Made by a program: the position numbers and the translations under genes. Shown piece after piece: positions 54,822 to 62,416 of a stretch of 64,000 bases of DNA (positions are counted from its first letter, which is position 1; every line of letters starts with the position of its first letter). The notes below the pieces were generated by a model. That model saw nothing but the letters and a program-made list of their open reading frames with translations, made no database searches and had not been told where the DNA came from. Source of the stretch: Pseudomonas putida (GTDB taxonomy: Bacteria > Pseudomonadota > Gammaproteobacteria > Pseudomonadales > Pseudomonadaceae); contig NZ_JANHLD010000002.1 in the NCBI RefSeq assembly GCF_028682455.1, forward strand, positions 496,001 through 560,000. Reading direction: 5' to 3'.

Positions 54822-55193
54822 TCAAGTCAGGTATTTGGGATTACTTTCAGTCACAGCCTGGCGCACCGCACGTCGCAAATGGTTGAGCACCTCGGTTCGC
54901 TTGGCTTGGCCAGGATCGGCCAGGCCCGCCCGCAACAGCATGCTCAATTCACGATTGCCGGAATTCACCTGCGAAGGATCGCTGAGCGGACGCTGCAGAA
55001 GTCGTTCAAGACTGCGGCACTCTTCATGTTGCGCTGCCTCACCCGCCTGCATCTGACGGATCGCCACGCCCATGGCATTGGCGATCATCAAAGCATTGTG
55101 TTTGTGCTCGTCAGGCAATACCACCAGTAGTTGCTCCCGCAACAGCTTTTGCGCGACGACCAACAAGTCGGCTCCATCGGGACGTGTACGCAT
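54822..55193 (-). CDS. DUF6285 small protein (LvaB-like kinase partner)
   Basis: 123 residues from the ATG at 55193; its start overlaps the kinase stop by one base, and GGAG lies upstream. The sequence (RTRPDGADLLVVAQKLLREQ, NALMIANAMGVAIRQMQ) matches the small helical DUF6285 type that accompanies APH-fold acyl-CoA kinases; LvaB in the Pseudomonas levulinate pathway has this place and size and is needed for LvaA activity. It probably stabilises or completes the kinase encoded directly before it. The family assignment is from memory of the motif; a profile search would settle it. Confidence 0.75.
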   Translation of the reverse strand: MRTRPDGADLLVVAQKLLREQLLVVLPDEHKHNALMIANAMGVAIRQMQAGEAAQHEECRSLERLLQRPLSDPSQVNSGNRELSMLLRAGLADPGQAKRTEVLNHLRRAVRQAVTESNPKYLT

Positions 55194-56209
55194 CAATCAT
55201 GCTCCGTCATATTCAGAATTTCCCACTCCAACTGAGGCGTGATATGCCCTGTTAACGCAAGCAGCAAAGAGTTCTCCTCACCTGTCTGGTGACGCTCCGC
55301 CTGCTGAATGGAGACTATCGCCCAATGCAGATGCGCCATCACTTCCCAGTAGCGCACGTGTTCGCGAGGGATCGTTCGGCCACTTTCGACCTCATACCCA
55401 CGGTAAAATGCCTCGCGCTCGCCGATGCCGCCTGCTTCCAGCGCGTCCTGGCCAAAGCGCCAGCACTTTGCACAGAACCAACCAATGTCCTCCAGTGGAT
55501 CACTCCAGCCGGCAAACTCCCAATCGATGATCCCGGTAAGCCCGTTTTCGTCGACCATGTAATTGCCAGTGCGCAGATCCCGGTGGCACAGCACGACCAG
55601 ATCACGCTGCGGTGCATGGCGCTCGAGCCAGCGCAAGCCCCACTCCAATGCAGGGTAAGCCGTATGATGGCTGTCCAGAAATGCCCGATATTTCTCGATG
55701 AGATAAAGTGAAGGCGCCTGGTCATAACTCGGCAGAAACTCCAGCTCAGGGTGGGGCAGCCGAATGCTGTGAATTCGCGCCATTTCCCGACCCAGCCGTT
55801 CGGCCAACTCACCGCGGTCGCCTCCCCAAGGGGAGCCGGGTCGGCAGATAAGGTGTGCACTGGCGGTCCCCTGTATACGCCGCATGACAAAGAACGGCCG
55901 CCCCAGCACCCGTACATCGGTACACAGCGAAAGTGGCTCCGGCACAGTGACGCCCGCGTCGTAAGCAGCCTTGACCAAGGCGAACTCCTGGGCCCGGCCA
56001 TGACTGGAGGCCACCCCAGATGCAGCATCGCTACGAACCACCAGCGCTTGAATGCCGGCATGGGGGCCATCACTGAATTCGGCATCAACCAACCAGTTTT
56101 CCTGAATGGCGCCTCCCGAGAGCAGCCGTACGGTGGTCAGTTGCGCGGAACTGGCATGGCTGGTGGTCGCCAGATACTCGGCGAGTCGTTGCTGTTGCTG
56201 ATTGTCCAC
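55193..56209 (-). CDS. APH-fold kinase (LvaA-like), second copy
   Basis: 338 residues from a GTG at 56209 with AGGAG seven bases upstream and 10 bases after the SDR stop; a longer frame back to 56314 would overlap the SDR gene. It has LLSGGAIQENWLVDAEF (nucleotide loop), VLCHRDLRTGNYMVDE (HRDxxxxN catalytic loop) and GIIDWEFAGWSDPLEDIGWF (metal motif). Like the 36420 protein, it belongs to the family that phosphorylates 4-hydroxyacyl-CoA rather than aminoglycosides. It sits with a DUF6285 protein and an SDR, an lva-like arrangement. Confidence 0.87.
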   Translation of the reverse strand: MDNQQQQRLAEYLATTSHASSAQLTTVRLLSGGAIQENWLVDAEFSDGPHAGIQALVVRSDAASGVASSHGRAQEFALVKAAYDAGVTVPEPLSLCTDVRVLGRPFFVMRRIQGTASAHLICRPGSPWGGDRGELAERLGREMARIHSIRLPHPELEFLPSYDQAPSLYLIEKYRAFLDSHHTAYPALEWGLRWLERHAPQRDLVVLCHRDLRTGNYMVDENGLTGIIDWEFAGWSDPLEDIGWFCAKCWRFGQDALEAGGIGEREAFYRGYEVESGRTIPREHVRYWEVMAHLHWAIVSIQQAERHQTGEENSLLLALTGHITPQLEWEILNMTEHD

Positions 56210-56219
56210 TATCGCGCTC

Positions 56220-56993
56220 CTAAAGTCCGCTGACCAAGTGACCGCCGTCGACAGCAAGGGTCGCGCCGGTGATATGCCGTCCCCCGTCCCCCACCAACAG
56301 TAACAAGGGTGCATCGAGGTCGGTCAATTCGCCGAAACGGCGGCTGGGAATACGCTGGCGCAAGCGCTCACCGGCTTCGCTGTTGAGAAAATCCTGGTTC
56401 AAATCTGTCACCACGTAGCCGGGTAGCAAGGCATTGACGCGAATACCGTAACGAGCCAGTTCCAACGCCAACGCCTTGGTAGCCTGCACCACACCCGCCT
56501 TGGAAATGGCATAGGGCGCCACCGCACCGGCTACACGCTCCCCAAGAATCGACGCAGTATTAATAATCACACCTGTTTTCCCGGCCGCTACCAAGCGCCG
56601 CGCACCTTCGGTGGCAACTAGCCAACCACCCTTCAGGTTGGTATCGAGCACTGCATCGAAATCTGCTTCTGTTTGCTCGAGGGCCGGCTTGGTGATCGTC
56701 ACACCAGCATTGTTGAGGATGATGTCTGGCATACCAATACACGCGCACACTTCATCGAAGGCGCGACGCACACTCTGCTGGTCGGACACCTCCATTGCGA
56801 CAGCTGAAACCTTCCCCGGCATGCCCGCGGCCAGGTCGCGCAAGCGGTCGATCCTCCGGGACGCTAACACCACCTCGGCACCGGCCAGCGCCAGTATCCG
56901 AGCGCAATGCAGACCCAATCCCGAGGAAGCACCCGTTACCAGCGCCCGCTTACCTTCCAGCCCGAACAATTTGTGCAGTGTGGCGTCGACCAT
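56220..56993 (-). CDS. Short-chain dehydrogenase/reductase
   Basis: 257 residues; GAGGGA precedes the ATG. It has the Rossmann motif TGASSGLG (20-27), NNAG (94-97), and the catalytic triad Ser148, Tyr161 and Lys165 (YAISK). Classic SDR, probably an NAD(P)-linked hydroxyacyl-CoA or alcohol dehydrogenase. It is first in a three-gene operon with the kinase and DUF6285 genes, a combination seen in levulinate (lva) operons where the SDR oxidises the isomerised hydroxyacyl-CoA. The substrate here is unknown. Confidence 0.92.
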   Translation of the reverse strand: MVDATLHKLFGLEGKRALVTGASSGLGLHCARILALAGAEVVLASRRIDRLRDLAAGMPGKVSAVAMEVSDQQSVRRAFDEVCACIGMPDIILNNAGVTITKPALEQTEADFDAVLDTNLKGGWLVATEGARRLVAAGKTGVIINTASILGERVAGAVAPYAISKAGVVQATKALALELARYGIRVNALLPGYVVTDLNQDFLNSEAGERLRQRIPSRRFGELTDLDAPLLLLVGDGGRHITGATLAVDGGHLVSGL

Positions 56994-57018
56994 GGCAGAT
57001 CCCTCGAAATTTCTTTCG

Positions 57019-57050
57019 AATAATCATATCAATTGTCTATATATTTATAC
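57019..57050. promoter_or_regulatory. Operator-like motif, site 8 (divergent, SDR/thioesterase)
   Basis: Reverse complement contains ATTGATATGATTATTCG (core ATATGATTA), read here as AATCATATCAAT near 57022. It lies 25 bases from the SDR start and 66 bases from the thioesterase start. Confidence 0.55.
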
Positions 57051-57116
57051 AAGGTTAGTTACGTCGCAATGCGCGTCAAATCACCTTAGCAATTCACATG
57101 AATACAAGGCGTACAC

Positions 57117-57986
57117 ATGGATACACAGCACCCTCTGCCCCCTCAAAGCTTCGCCGAACTGGTCCAACTGCAACCGCGAGATGGCCTCTATCAGGGGGTG
57201 TGTGGCCAGGCGAATCTGTCCGGTAATGTATTCGGTGGCCAACTGATGTCGCAGGCTTTCTACGCTGCTGCAACCCAGATCGAAACGACCAGGGCACTGC
57301 GCTCGATCCATGCCAGCTTCCTGCGCCCGCACCCGCTCACACCGCCACCCCGCTACCGGATTGAGCCCACCCTGCAAGGCCGCACCTTCAGCAATCTGGA
57401 GGTTCAGGTGCAACTACAAAACCAAGCCTGCCTGCGTGCCAGCCTGTGCTTCCAGTATCCGGAAGAAGGCGCAAGTCATGCTCAGCCCTTCCCTGACGCA
57501 CCAGGTCCGGACGGATTGCCGGACCTGGTGGAGCTTGCCGAGCACTATCGCGAACGATTGAGCGAGGGAATGGTACGGGTACTGGGCAGGACGCAATTGC
57601 ATGAACTGCGCCCAGTAGACAGCGAAGCCTTTCTGTTTTGCCAAGGCCGAGGTACGCGGTTGCGATACTGGATGCGCAGCCGCTTGCCTGTCGCGGATGA
57701 TCCGCGCCTGCATGAAGCAGCCCTGATTTTTATGTCGGACGCCTGGGTCAATAGCCCCATGGTTCTGCCACATGTAGACGAACGCTTGTCGCGGAAATTT
57801 TTCGCCCCAACCTTGAGCCATGCCCTGTGGTTTCACGAAACGCCGAATGTGAACCGGTGGTTGCTGTTCGACCTGCAAAGCCCTGCCTTGCGTGGCGGCG
57901 CGGGACTGGTCAGCGGAGATATCTATGACCAGCAAGGCACGCTGGTGGCGAGCGTTGCCCAGCATTCCCTGTTTCGCCAGAGCTGA
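57117..57986 (+). CDS. Acyl-CoA thioesterase II (TesB-like), second copy
   Basis: 289 residues. Double hot-dog: NVFGGQLMSQAFYAAA in the first half, SIHASFLRPHPLTPPPRY, then FMSDAWVN (catalytic Asp), APTLSHALWFH (Thr) and SVAQHSLFRQ (Gln), so the Asp-Thr-Gln set of TesB is intact. It is diverged from the 49263 protein, suggesting another chain length. It stands alone on the + strand, divergent from the SDR operon. Confidence 0.9.
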   Translation: MDTQHPLPPQSFAELVQLQPRDGLYQGVCGQANLSGNVFGGQLMSQAFYAAATQIETTRALRSIHASFLRPHPLTPPPRYRIEPTLQGRTFSNLEVQVQLQNQACLRASLCFQYPEEGASHAQPFPDAPGPDGLPDLVELAEHYRERLSEGMVRVLGRTQLHELRPVDSEAFLFCQGRGTRLRYWMRSRLPVADDPRLHEAALIFMSDAWVNSPMVLPHVDERLSRKFFAPTLSHALWFHETPNVNRWLLFDLQSPALRGGAGLVSGDIYDQQGTLVASVAQHSLFRQS

Positions 57987-58049
57987 TGTGTATCGAGACA
58001 TAGCAACCGCACAAAACAACTAGCACACTTGTCACAGGCATGCTTATCA

Positions 58050-58061
58050 TTAGCCTGCTAA
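58050..58061. promoter_or_regulatory. Probable MarR operator
   Basis: TTAGC-CT-GCTAA is a palindrome of the size and AT-rich type bound by MarR dimers, ending about 19 bases before the MarR start at 58081. It is unlike the ATATGATTA motif. Confidence 0.55.
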
Positions 58062-58080
58062 CAATAATTTCGGTGCGACC

Positions 58081-58548
58081 ATGCCTACTCCTGTGACCTT
58101 GGGTTTCGTCCTGCACGATGCCGCACGCTTGATGCGCAAGCGATTCGAACAACGTTCCCGACATACCGGCCTTACCCGGTCGCAATGGCACGTTCTGGCA
58201 ATTCTTTCAAAGAACGAGGGTATTCATCAGAAAGGCCTGGCTGATCTTATGGAAATCGAATCGATCACACTGGTGCGGTTGCTCGACAAAATGCAGGAGC
58301 GCAACTTGATCGAACGTCGCCCGCACCCCAGCGATCGTCGGGTCACGCAGCTTTTCATGACACCCGAAGCAGTACCCTTGCTGGATGTCTTGCGCGGGCT
58401 GGGTAATCAGACTCGCAGCGAGGCCATCGGGAGCTTTACCGATGAAGAACAACGCCAGTTGTTCGACTTGCTATCGCGTATGCGCGAACACTTGATTGAT
58501 GCCTGCAATCAACCTGTCGATGCCGTTGGTGAGGCTGATCATGTCTGA
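58081..58548 (+). CDS. MarR-family transcriptional regulator
   Basis: 155 residues. The winged helix-turn-helix is clear: GLTRSQWHVLAILSKNEGIH, KGLADLMEIESITLVRLLDK, ERRPHPSDRRVTQLF. Members usually repress an adjacent efflux operon and let go when a toxic aromatic acid binds. The HlyD gene starts inside its 3' end (at 58541), and EmrB follows, which is the standard emrR-emrA-emrB order. Its own palindrome lies just upstream. Confidence 0.93.
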   Translation: MPTPVTLGFVLHDAARLMRKRFEQRSRHTGLTRSQWHVLAILSKNEGIHQKGLADLMEIESITLVRLLDKMQERNLIERRPHPSDRRVTQLFMTPEAVPLLDVLRGLGNQTRSEAIGSFTDEEQRQLFDLLSRMREHLIDACNQPVDAVGEADHV

Positions 58549-59743
58549 GCCCACACTTTCCAGCGCACCTGCCTCCCCTCACATCCCCGCTAAGCCACGT
58601 CCGGACAATCGCGAACAGGGACCTGCGTACCTAGACCTCGAGCGTACGGCGCAAAACGCCCCGCCTGGTCCTGGCGACGCCACCGCTAATCCCAAACGTC
58701 AGCGCGTTCGCAAAACGCTGTTCCTGCTGATTCCATTGGCCTTACTCGGCGGCGGCTATCTGTATGCAACCGGCGGCCGCGTGGTATCCACTGATAACGC
58801 CTATATACAGGCTGACAAGGTCGCCGTCTCCACCGATGTGTCCGGGCTGGTCGACGCCATCGAAGTGAAGGACAACCAGATGGTTGCCCGTGGGCAGGTG
58901 CTGTTCCGCCTGAATGCCGAACCCTTCCAGATTGCCCTAGCCAGCGCTACTGCCAACCTTGGAACGGTACGCAACCAAATACTTAACCAACAAGCGGGGT
59001 ACAGTCAGGCACTGGCCGAAATCGATCAGGCTCAGTCCGAGCTGCCATTCTTCGAACAAGCGTTCCGACGCCAGGAAAAGCTTCTGGCCGTCAATGCCGT
59101 ATCCCGCGCTACTTATGATCAAGCGCGCCATGACCTCGACACCACGCTGAAAAAAATAGCAGTCGCCAAGGCCCAGGCCAGGGCCGTCTTGGCCCAGTTA
59201 GGTGGCCGGCTGGACATCCCTGTGGAGCAGCAGCCAACCTGGCTGCAAGCCAAGGCCCTGGTTGACGAAGCGAAGCGCAATCTTAACAACTCGGTAGTGC
59301 GGGCACCGTTTGACGGCATAGTTACCAATGTGGACGCCCTCCAGGTCGGTAGTTATCTGCAACCACCACAATCAGGTCTCAGTCTAGTGGCGAGCCACTC
59401 ACTCTGGGTTGCGGCCCAACCGAAGGAAACCGAGCTGACGCACGTGCGACCAGGCCAACCGGTAGAAATTCGCGTTGACAGCTATCCTGGCGTTGTTTGG
59501 CACGGTGAGGTCGAGAGCATCAGCCCCGCTTCAGGCTCGAGTTTCTCGCTGCTACCGGCGCAGAACACCACGGGAAACTGGGTCAAGGTAGTGCAACGGA
59601 TCCCGGTGCGCATTCGGATCGATGATCAGGTTGGAAAGCCGCCCCTGCGCCATGGCATGAGCGTGGAGACCGAGATTGACACCGGCCGCTCGCGAACCAT
59701 GGCTTTCGGATGGGGCTCTAGCCAGGATGCTGGCCATGAATGA
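58541..59743 (+). CDS. HlyD/EmrA-type membrane fusion protein
   Basis: 400 residues from the ATG at 58541, overlapping the MarR gene by eight bases. A cytoplasmic Pro-rich start is followed by one membrane helix (LFLLIPLALLGGGYLYATGG) near residues 66-86, then biotinyl-lipoyl and coiled-coil parts (DNAYIQADKVAVSTDVSGLV; VRAPFDGIVTNVDALQVGSY). It links the inner-membrane pump to an outer-membrane channel. EmrB follows with an overlap; the pair likely exports a toxic aromatic or fatty acid. Confidence 0.9.
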   Translation: MSEPTLSSAPASPHIPAKPRPDNREQGPAYLDLERTAQNAPPGPGDATANPKRQRVRKTLFLLIPLALLGGGYLYATGGRVVSTDNAYIQADKVAVSTDVSGLVDAIEVKDNQMVARGQVLFRLNAEPFQIALASATANLGTVRNQILNQQAGYSQALAEIDQAQSELPFFEQAFRRQEKLLAVNAVSRATYDQARHDLDTTLKKIAVAKAQARAVLAQLGGRLDIPVEQQPTWLQAKALVDEAKRNLNNSVVRAPFDGIVTNVDALQVGSYLQPPQSGLSLVASHSLWVAAQPKETELTHVRPGQPVEIRVDSYPGVVWHGEVESISPASGSSFSLLPAQNTTGNWVKVVQRIPVRIRIDDQVGKPPLRHGMSVETEIDTGRSRTMAFGWGSSQDAGHE

Positions 59744-61268
59744 CGGAGGCGTCGCGCCCAATCGTGCGCTGCTGACCTGTTGCGTCATCCTTGCCGTGAT
59801 CATGCAGGCGCTGGATACCACCATCGCCAACGTCGCCCTGCCGTATATGCAGGGTAGCGTTTCGGCCAGCGCCGATCAGATCAACTGGGTACTGACTTCC
59901 TACATCGTCGCCGCTGCAATCATGACGCAGCCGTCAGCCTTTCTGGCCCGTCGATTCGGCCGTAAACGCGTGCTGCTCAGCGCAATCGTCGGCTTCGTCA
60001 TCACCTCAATTCTTTGCGGCCTGGCCCAGACGCTGGAGCAGATCATCCTGTTCCGATTGCTACAAGGCCTGGCGGGCGCGGCATTGGTGCCGTTGTCACA
60101 GGGCATCATGCTCGACAGCTACAGCCTGAAGGAGCGAGGTTCGGCGATGGCGCTGTTCGGCGTCTCGGTGATGGTCGGCCCGGTGCTGGGCCCAGTACTG
60201 GGTGGTTGGTTGACGGAACACCTGAATTGGCGCTGGGTTTTCTTCATCAATCTGCCGATCGGCTTGCTGGCATTTGTCGGTTTGATGAAATACGTCCGCG
60301 AAACCACCGTCGACCGTGAAACACGCCTGGACTGGTTGGGGTTTGGCTCTTTGAGCGTGGCAATTCTTGCCTTTCAGCTGTTGCTGGACCGCGGTGAGCA
60401 TCTGGACTGGTTCAGTTCCGGGGAAATCCTCCTCGAACTGGTGGTGGCACTGGTGGCGAGCTACGTGTTCCTAGTGCACATGTTTACGGCTGACAAGCCC
60501 TTCATCAGCCCCAGCCTATTCAAGGACCGTAACTTTGCGCTAGGGGTCGTTTTCATTTTCATCATCGGTATTACCTATCTCGCCTCACTGGCACTAATGA
60601 CCCCTTACTTGCAAAAACTGATGGGTTATCCAGTGCTCGATGCGGGCCTGGCCATGGGCCCCCGAGGGCTGGGCACCATGCTTACGATGTTCCTGGCCGG
60701 ACAGATTATCGGCAAGGTCGATACCCGCTGGCTGCTGTTCACCGGGCTGCTGCTCTCGGCGCTGTCGATGCACTGGATGTCCGGCTGGACGCCGGATGTG
60801 TCGATGCACACCTTGATCGCGGTGGGCTTCGTGCAGGGGGCTAGCCTGGGGTTGTTGTTCGTGCCGCTGAACACCATTGCTTTCGCAACGCTGGATCCCA
60901 AGCTGCGAGCTGATGGCACGGGCCTATTCAGCTTGTCGCGAAACGTCGGCTCCAGTGTCGGCATTTCACTGGTAACGGTGCTATTGACACGCAACACCCA
61001 GGTGCTGCACGAAGAAATCAGCGGCTTGATAACGCCGTTCAACAGAGCACTGGAAAGCTGGGCGGCCAACAGTTACTTCAACCCTGCCGGTATTGCGGGA
61101 CGAACACTGCTGGACCAGACCATTACTCACCAGGCCACCAGCATGGCCTATCTCAATGACTTCAGGTTGTTGATGCTACTGGCAATAGCAGTCATGCCAC
61201 TACTGCTGCTGATGCGGCCCAGCGGCAAGCCCGACCGGGCCGATGATGAGGCGATGGTGCTCGACTGA
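59736..61268 (+). CDS. EmrB/QacA-type MFS efflux pump (DHA2, 14 helices)
   Basis: 510 residues from the ATG at 59736 (AGG upstream); an ATG at 59727 is an alternative. Motifs: ALDTTIANVALPYMQGSVS (helix 1, motif D1), SAFLARRFGRKRVLLSAIVG, LLQGLAGAALVPLSQGIML (motif C region), GPVLGPVLGGWLTEHLNWRW. It is the inner-membrane pump for the HlyD protein. The start overlaps the HlyD stop. A terminator-like hairpin follows at 61274. Confidence 0.9.
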   Translation: MNDGGVAPNRALLTCCVILAVIMQALDTTIANVALPYMQGSVSASADQINWVLTSYIVAAAIMTQPSAFLARRFGRKRVLLSAIVGFVITSILCGLAQTLEQIILFRLLQGLAGAALVPLSQGIMLDSYSLKERGSAMALFGVSVMVGPVLGPVLGGWLTEHLNWRWVFFINLPIGLLAFVGLMKYVRETTVDRETRLDWLGFGSLSVAILAFQLLLDRGEHLDWFSSGEILLELVVALVASYVFLVHMFTADKPFISPSLFKDRNFALGVVFIFIIGITYLASLALMTPYLQKLMGYPVLDAGLAMGPRGLGTMLTMFLAGQIIGKVDTRWLLFTGLLLSALSMHWMSGWTPDVSMHTLIAVGFVQGASLGLLFVPLNTIAFATLDPKLRADGTGLFSLSRNVGSSVGISLVTVLLTRNTQVLHEEISGLITPFNRALESWAANSYFNPAGIAGRTLLDQTITHQATSMAYLNDFRLLMLLAIAVMPLLLLMRPSGKPDRADDEAMVLD

Positions 61269-61273
61269 GGGAT

Positions 61274-61292
61274 GGCGCCCGCAAGTGGCGCC
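61274..61292. terminator. Weak hairpin between convergent genes
   Basis: Two copies of the self-complementary GGCGCC (61274-61279 and 61287-61292) can pair around CGCAAGT, with flanking AGGG and CCTTCC. It lies between emrB-like and flavin reductase genes and may end both. There is no long T tract. Confidence 0.4.
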
Positions 61293-61299
61293 CTTCCTG

Positions 61300-62244
61300 T
61301 TACACCCGAGTATTGCGGATGATCTTCTGCAACATTCCCTTGAGCAAGGCCAGGTCATCCCAATCCAGACCTTCGATGGCTTTCTGCTCAGCGGACTTGG
61401 CCTGTACAAACAACTTCACTGTTAGCTCGCGCCCTTTTGTCGTCAGGTCAAATTGGCGCGATACACCCTCTCCCTCCACGGTAATCCAGCCAGCGCTTAT
61501 CAGTCGGTCCATTTCTGCGTCATCGAAATGGTGCTCGCCCAGGCTCAGAATTTGATTGATATGTGCCAAGGTTCGGTGTTTACCGGCAGCGAGTACACTC
61601 AGGACGAAATACCCGCACTCGCTCAACCCCATAGCCTGCCAGGCCGAGCGTACCGGAACGGCGAGTTGCATGGACGCCACACCGAGTAAAAAGCCCAGGT
61701 AGTCCTTATTGAAACTACTGCCCACATCCTCGATCTCGGCGACGGCTGCTGCACGCGGAAAGACTTTGGCGTACTTCCCGCCATGGAACGCCAAGGGAGG
61801 ATGGGCCCAATGATCGAATGCGATCACTTCCCCCACAAAAATAATGTGATCACCGCCCTCGTAGCGGTAACTCGTGCGGCACTGAAAACGTGCGGAACAA
61901 TCACCCAGCAACGGAACGCCCCCTGCACCGCGCTCCAGCGCAAGGCCTTCAAACTTGTCGATGCCCCGTTTGGAAAACCGGTCTGACGTCGACTGCTGAT
62001 CAGCCGCCAGTACGTGCACGGCGAAATACTCGCCCTCCATGAACGCCGGCAAGCTCCCTGAGGTCTTGGTCAGACTCCAGAGCACCATGGGCGGCTCCAG
62101 AGACACGGAATTGAAGCTACTGGCTGTCAGCCCCACATCCCGGCCTTCGGCATCCTGAGTGGTGACTATGGTAACGCCGGTGGCGAAGGCGCCCAGCGCG
62201 TTGCGGAACTGCCGGCTATCAATAACCACATTTGACTGACTCAC
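61300..62244 (-). CDS. Flavin reductase with C-terminal MarR-like domain
   Basis: 314 residues from a GTG at 62244 with GGAG upstream. Residues 1-170 form a DIM6/NTAB flavin reductase (FRNALGAFATGVTIVTTQD, GLTASSFNSVSLEPPMVLWS). Residues about 175-314 look like a MarR winged helix (LSECGYFVLSVLAAGKHRTL, MDRLISAGWITVEGEGVSR). The length and layout match C1, the reductase of two-component 4-hydroxyphenylacetate hydroxylases, in which the MarR-like part senses the aromatic substrate. It should supply reduced flavin to an oxygenase that is not in the window. It is divergent from the 62417 gene with two operator-like sites between. Confidence 0.9.
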   Translation of the reverse strand: MSQSNVVIDSRQFRNALGAFATGVTIVTTQDAEGRDVGLTASSFNSVSLEPPMVLWSLTKTSGSLPAFMEGEYFAVHVLAADQQSTSDRFSKRGIDKFEGLALERGAGGVPLLGDCSARFQCRTSYRYEGGDHIIFVGEVIAFDHWAHPPLAFHGGKYAKVFPRAAAVAEIEDVGSSFNKDYLGFLLGVASMQLAVPVRSAWQAMGLSECGYFVLSVLAAGKHRTLAHINQILSLGEHHFDDAEMDRLISAGWITVEGEGVSRQFDLTTKGRELTVKLFVQAKSAEQKAIEGLDWDDLALLKGMLQKIIRNTRV

Positions 62245-62297
62245 GCTGCTCTCCTCGGTTCACCGCTGTCCGCCCTCTGCAGGCGAACGGTCTAGAA

Positions 62298-62326
62298 AAT
62301 CATATTAATTATATATCTATTAATCA
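62298..62326. promoter_or_regulatory. Operator-like motif, site 9 (before the flavin reductase)
   Basis: Read on the minus strand it contains AATAGATATATAATTAATAT, similar to sites 1 and 10 at 15 of 21 bases. It lies 53 bases upstream of the GTG at 62244. Confidence 0.6.
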
Positions 62327-62358
62327 AGCTATAAGGTCGTGATCTGGGCTTGTGTATT

Positions 62359-62381
62359 CATATTAATCATATATACCATAA
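62359..62381. promoter_or_regulatory. Operator-like motif, site 10 (before the nitronate-monooxygenase-like gene)
   Basis: The reverse complement of 62359-62379 begins ATGGTATATATGATTAATAT. It matches site 1 at 20 of 21 bases, with the only change at the sixth base. It lies 35 bases before the ATG at 62417. Confidence 0.7.
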
Positions 62382-62416
62382 TGCACGGATCATCATCACT
62401 GAGCAGAGCTATAACA

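Noticed and set aside
36420..56209. Aminoglycoside resistance kinases
   Set aside because: Both APH-fold genes sit with ACAD11-like, SDR or DUF6285 genes, which favours acyl-CoA kinase roles.
49263..57986. Loss of a catalytic Asp in both TesB-like proteins (SLNH, TLSH instead of T-I-D-H)
   Set aside because: On recheck the catalytic Asp of TesB is in the earlier Y-x-S-D motif, which both proteins retain (YLSDFWF, FMSDAW). The change in the NH/SH position is not at the catalytic residue.
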